Below are positions 23,204 to 25,022 of a stretch of 25,022 nt of DNA, piece after piece. This DNA is from a bacterium. Its GTDB lineage: Bacteria; SZUA-79; Acidulodesulfobacterales; Acidulodesulfobacteraceae. The DNA lies in the NCBI GenBank assembly GCA_021784835.1, contig JAJYHI010000079.1, positions 1-25,022 on the forward strand, written 5' to 3'. The notes under the pieces were generated by a model, which made no database searches, was not told where the DNA came from, and was given only the letters and a program-made list of their open reading frames with translations. The position numbers and the translations under genes are program-made. How positions within the stretch are numbered: the stretch's first letter is position 1; each line of letters opens with the position of its first letter.

Positions 23204-23783
23204 CTAATATAAAAATCCCATGAGCCACAGCGGGATTCTTTTACCTAATCCTGTTGCTATTTCGTCTGCAAGAATGTAACTATCGGGAATTCCTGAAATC
23301 TGTTTTTCTTTTTTGTTTTTACCGCCCACTTCAAACGTCCATCTCCCCTTAATCAAAAAATCGCCGTTCTTAGGAATAGCTTTTCAGCTCGTTAGGGGAA
23401 AAGCGGTTATCGGCGTATGCATTTATAATCTGATTGGCAAAAAATGTTTCCCCCATCGTTCCTTTATTGGGAGTTAAAGTAAAGCCATCCCCTGCGTATA
23501 ATAAGTAAATCCGGTCCCCCATCGTTCCTTTATTGGGAGTTAAAGTAAAGCCATCCCCTGCGTATAATAAGTAAATCCGGTCCCCCATCGTTCCTTTATT
23601 GGGAGTTAAAGACAAAGCGCCTATCAGATTAGTGTTTTTAAGGTATAATTTATCTGGTTTCGAAAGATTATCATAACCCTTAGCGCCGTATATATAGCGC
23701 CTGTAAGAAGGCAAGCGAAAGAGCCTTTCTTGTTGAATCGAAAAAAAAGTGTTTAAATCGATATTCTTGCTAATATAATTCCA
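23204..23783 (-). pseudogene. C-terminal remnant of an AAA/DUF4143-type ATPase
   Basis: On the minus strand the region contains KPDKLYLKNTNLIGAL, then PNKGTMGETFFANQ, and, in another frame, GDFLIKGRWTFEVGGKNKK and IPLWLMGFLY. These match in order the C-terminal DUF4143 part of AAA_14 ATPases of the restriction/antitoxin-like type. The gene is broken: the frame carrying the first parts (open back to about 23783) stops at 23370-23372, while the C-terminal motifs lie in the next frame and end at a TAG at 23204-23206, so a frameshift lies near 23370-23385. The N-terminal ATPase (Walker A) half is absent; a stop lies at 23784-23786. Inside the DUF4143 part is a 66-bp tandem repeat. A short frame with TTG at 23714 (114 residues) is only a piece of this remnant. 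Function is presumably lost. Confidence 0.78.
23449..23611. repeat. 66-bp in-frame tandem repeat (2.5 copies)
   Basis: A 31-base block (plus strand TCCCCCATCGTTCCTTTATT and on to GTTAAAG) occurs at 23449-23479, 23515-23545 and 23581-23611, with two identical 35-base intervals. The period is 66 bp, so each copy adds 22 residues (LTPNKGTMG plus DRIYLLYAGDGFT) to the DUF4143 frame on the minus strand. There are two full copies and a partial third. The sequences between blocks are identical, so this is a tandem duplication and not a CRISPR array. Confidence 0.93.
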
Positions 23784-24039
23784 CTATTATATAATTAATT
23801 GCATATAATTTTTATTTATAAAATATGATAAATAAATTTTACACTTATTAAAGATATTTGTAAAGCTTATTAACAGCTTATTTTACATTTGTTATTTTAT
23901 CGGAGATTATATCCATATTTACGGTCCTATTTTCGGATGCGATTGCAGGTCTTAAAAAAAAACTTGACGTGGGGGCTATTATAAAATTTATAATCTATTA
24001 TGTGTTTAAATCCATTATTTTCTAAAAGAAAATTTGACT
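23784..24039. other. AT-rich intergenic region
   Basis: No coding frame or recognised RNA lies here. Apart from the candidate promoter at 23964-23994, the region is A/T-rich with no clear repeats. Confidence 0.6.
23964..23994 (+). promoter_or_regulatory. Candidate promoter of the PAS sensor gene
   Basis: TTGACG (23964-23969), a 19-base spacer, and TATAAT (23989-23994). Both hexamers are good but the spacer is 1-2 bases longer than optimal. The transcript would start near 24001. Confidence 0.5.
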
Positions 24040-25022
24040 ATGAAGGCATATGCAAGCCGTCTCTTTCCTTTAATTCGGGGGGGGGGGGGCTATTTGAATA
24101 TTTTAAAGTCAAAGCAATTTTTAATCGGACTAACGACGGGAATAATATTTTTAATATTTTCGGCATTAATAGTCTATTTTACCGGTGATTTCAATTATGC
24201 TATAAGAAGGTTTAATATAATATTTTTTTTCGGCGCATTCATAATCATTTCTTCGATATTTTTATCGTCTTATCTGATTGCCAAGAGAGATTTAAAATTA
24301 TCGGAGCAAAAAAGGCTTTTTGATGCAGTAATGGAATATACCACCGATACCATTGTAGTAAAAAATCCTTCGGGAGTATATATAGCAGCCAGCAAAAGCG
24401 CGGAGAAATTTCATTTTGGCCCCGAACTCGCTTCTATTATAAGCAAAACGGATGAGGAAATAAAACTATTATCCTTTCAAAGGGGGGATTTCTTTAAAAC
24501 GGTTAAAGATGCCGACGAATTAATATGGAAAACAAAATCCCTCCATAATTTTTTACTCAGCCTTCACGATAAGGACGAAATCTTGCATACGTTTGATGTT
24601 ACAAAGATACCTATTTTTGACGAAAAAGGCGGAAGATTGTTGTCTATAGCCGTAGGCCACGATATAACGGATAGAATGGAGAGCGAAAAGCAGTTTAAAT
24701 CCATGTTTTACGATAATTCTCTCCCGATGTTTGCTTTTGACTTTAAAACCCTTGTTTTGCAGGATGTAAACGAATCCGCAATAAAATACGGCGGATATGC
24801 CGGAAACGAGGTCGTAGGAAAGACTCTGGACGAAATCAACCCGTTTATTACAAAGGATGTAATTTTTAAATTTTTGGATAAATTTAAGGAAGGAAAAGAT
24901 AAAACTTTCAGAGGGCTTAAATTTCCTTTAAAAAATGGAGAAATAAGGGATATCGAGGTCAGCCTTACGTTAATTTATAAAAAGGATGCGCCGGTAGCTG
25001 TTGCAACGATTTTGGATGTTAC
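24040..25022 (+). CDS. Two-TM membrane sensor with tandem PAS domains, cut by the window end
   Basis: The frame is open from ATG 24040 to the last base, with no stop. Residues about 26-47 (QFLIGLTTGIIFLIFSALIVYF) and 58-80 (FNIIFFFGAFIIISSIFLSSYLI) are membrane helices. PAS 1 follows (about 93-205: LFDAVMEYTTDTIVVKNPSG to FDVTKIPIFDEKGG) and ends in IAVGHDITDRMESEKQF. PAS 2 (about 215-327) starts FKSMFYDNSLPMFAFDFKT. The output domain (kinase, GGDEF or other) is off the right edge. A 13-G run (24077-24089) codes for Gly-Gly-Gly-Gly near residue 15. An alternative start is TTG at 24094, in the same frame and past the run, with the G-run acting as ribosome site. The start is therefore uncertain. 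The gene stands downstream of the ATPase remnant and reads away from it. Confidence 0.75.
   Translation, partial: MKAYASRLFPLIRGGGGYLNILKSKQFLIGLTTGIIFLIFSALIVYFTGDFNYAIRRFNIIFFFGAFIIISSIFLSSYLIAKRDLKLSEQKRLFDAVMEYTTDTIVVKNPSGVYIAASKSAEKFHFGPELASIISKTDEEIKLLSFQRGDFFKTVKDADELIWKTKSLHNFLLSLHDKDEILHTFDVTKIPIFDEKGGRLLSIAVGHDITDRMESEKQFKSMFYDNSLPMFAFDFKTLVLQDVNESAIKYGGYAGNEVVGKTLDEINPFITKDVIFKFLDKFKEGKDKTFRGLKFPLKNGEIRDIEVSLTLIYKKDAPVAVATILDV
24077..24089 (+). repeat. Homopolymer of 13 G at the sensor gene start
   Basis: A run of 13 consecutive G bases in an otherwise AT-rich region. It lies within the first codons of the sensor if ATG 24040 is used. Long G tracts slip during replication, so length change could switch the frame. 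It could also be an assembly or sequencing artefact. Confidence 0.85.

Noticed and set aside
23449..23611. CRISPR array
   Set aside because: The three blocks look like direct repeats with spacers, but the two spacers are identical and the unit stays in frame within a recognisable protein. No cas gene is nearby. It is a tandem duplication.
24000..24188. A 62-residue frame starting at ATG 24000
   Set aside because: It ends within the sensor's membrane helices and lacks protein-like features. It is best seen as the alternative frame across the G-run, relevant only if the tract slips.

Overview
The window is an AT-rich bacterial chromosome segment with tightly packed, mostly housekeeping genes and intergenic DNA that is almost pure A/T. 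Several features point to an anaerobic, cytochrome-bearing, deltaproteobacterial-like (Desulfobacterota-type) organism: a siroheme decarboxylase of the alternative (Ahb) haem pathway, an LL-diaminopimelate aminotransferase (DapL-type), a monohaem c-type cytochrome, and a diguanylate cyclase with a periplasmic CxxCH haem motif. This placement is an inference from gene content; no rRNA or other phylogenetic marker is present.

Layout. 1-1150: an unexplained gene tail, then an orphan CheV chemotaxis coupling protein. 1350-4740: a small secreted peptidoglycan-binding protein, bioD (biotin), dapL (lysine/peptidoglycan), folK (folate), and convergent speD/speH (polyamines). 4800-7620: a cytochrome c gene ending in a strong terminator; then, from its own sigma70-like promoter, a fused siroheme decarboxylase overlapping a TolQ/ExbB proton-channel gene, followed by TolR/ExbD. 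7700-16930: a co-directional run purB-purS-purQ-purL-purF-pyrE, a lipoprotein of unknown function, and nadB; this covers much of purine synthesis, one pyrimidine step and the first NAD step. 17030-18960: a haem-c/GAF/GGDEF diguanylate cyclase. 19190-23160: a flavin split-barrel protein, queC (minus strand), hemB and an aldehyde dehydrogenase. 23200-25022: accessory DNA with a broken AAA/DUF4143-type ATPase gene carrying an in-frame 66-bp tandem repeat, then the start of a two-TM PAS sensor with a run of 13 G at its 5' end, cut by the window edge.

How the genes connect. HemB makes porphobilinogen for all tetrapyrroles; the fused AhbA/B converts siroheme toward haem; the c-type cytochrome and the CxxCH sensor consume haem. 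PurB/S/Q/L/F supply IMP/AMP synthesis steps, PyrE supplies OMP, and both PurF and PyrE draw on PRPP. No complete new defence or biosynthetic system is recognisable. The most unusual items are the repeat-expanded ATPase remnant, the poly-G tract at the sensor start (possible phase variation), the single-chain siroheme decarboxylase, and the haem-plus-cysteine-rich diguanylate cyclase.
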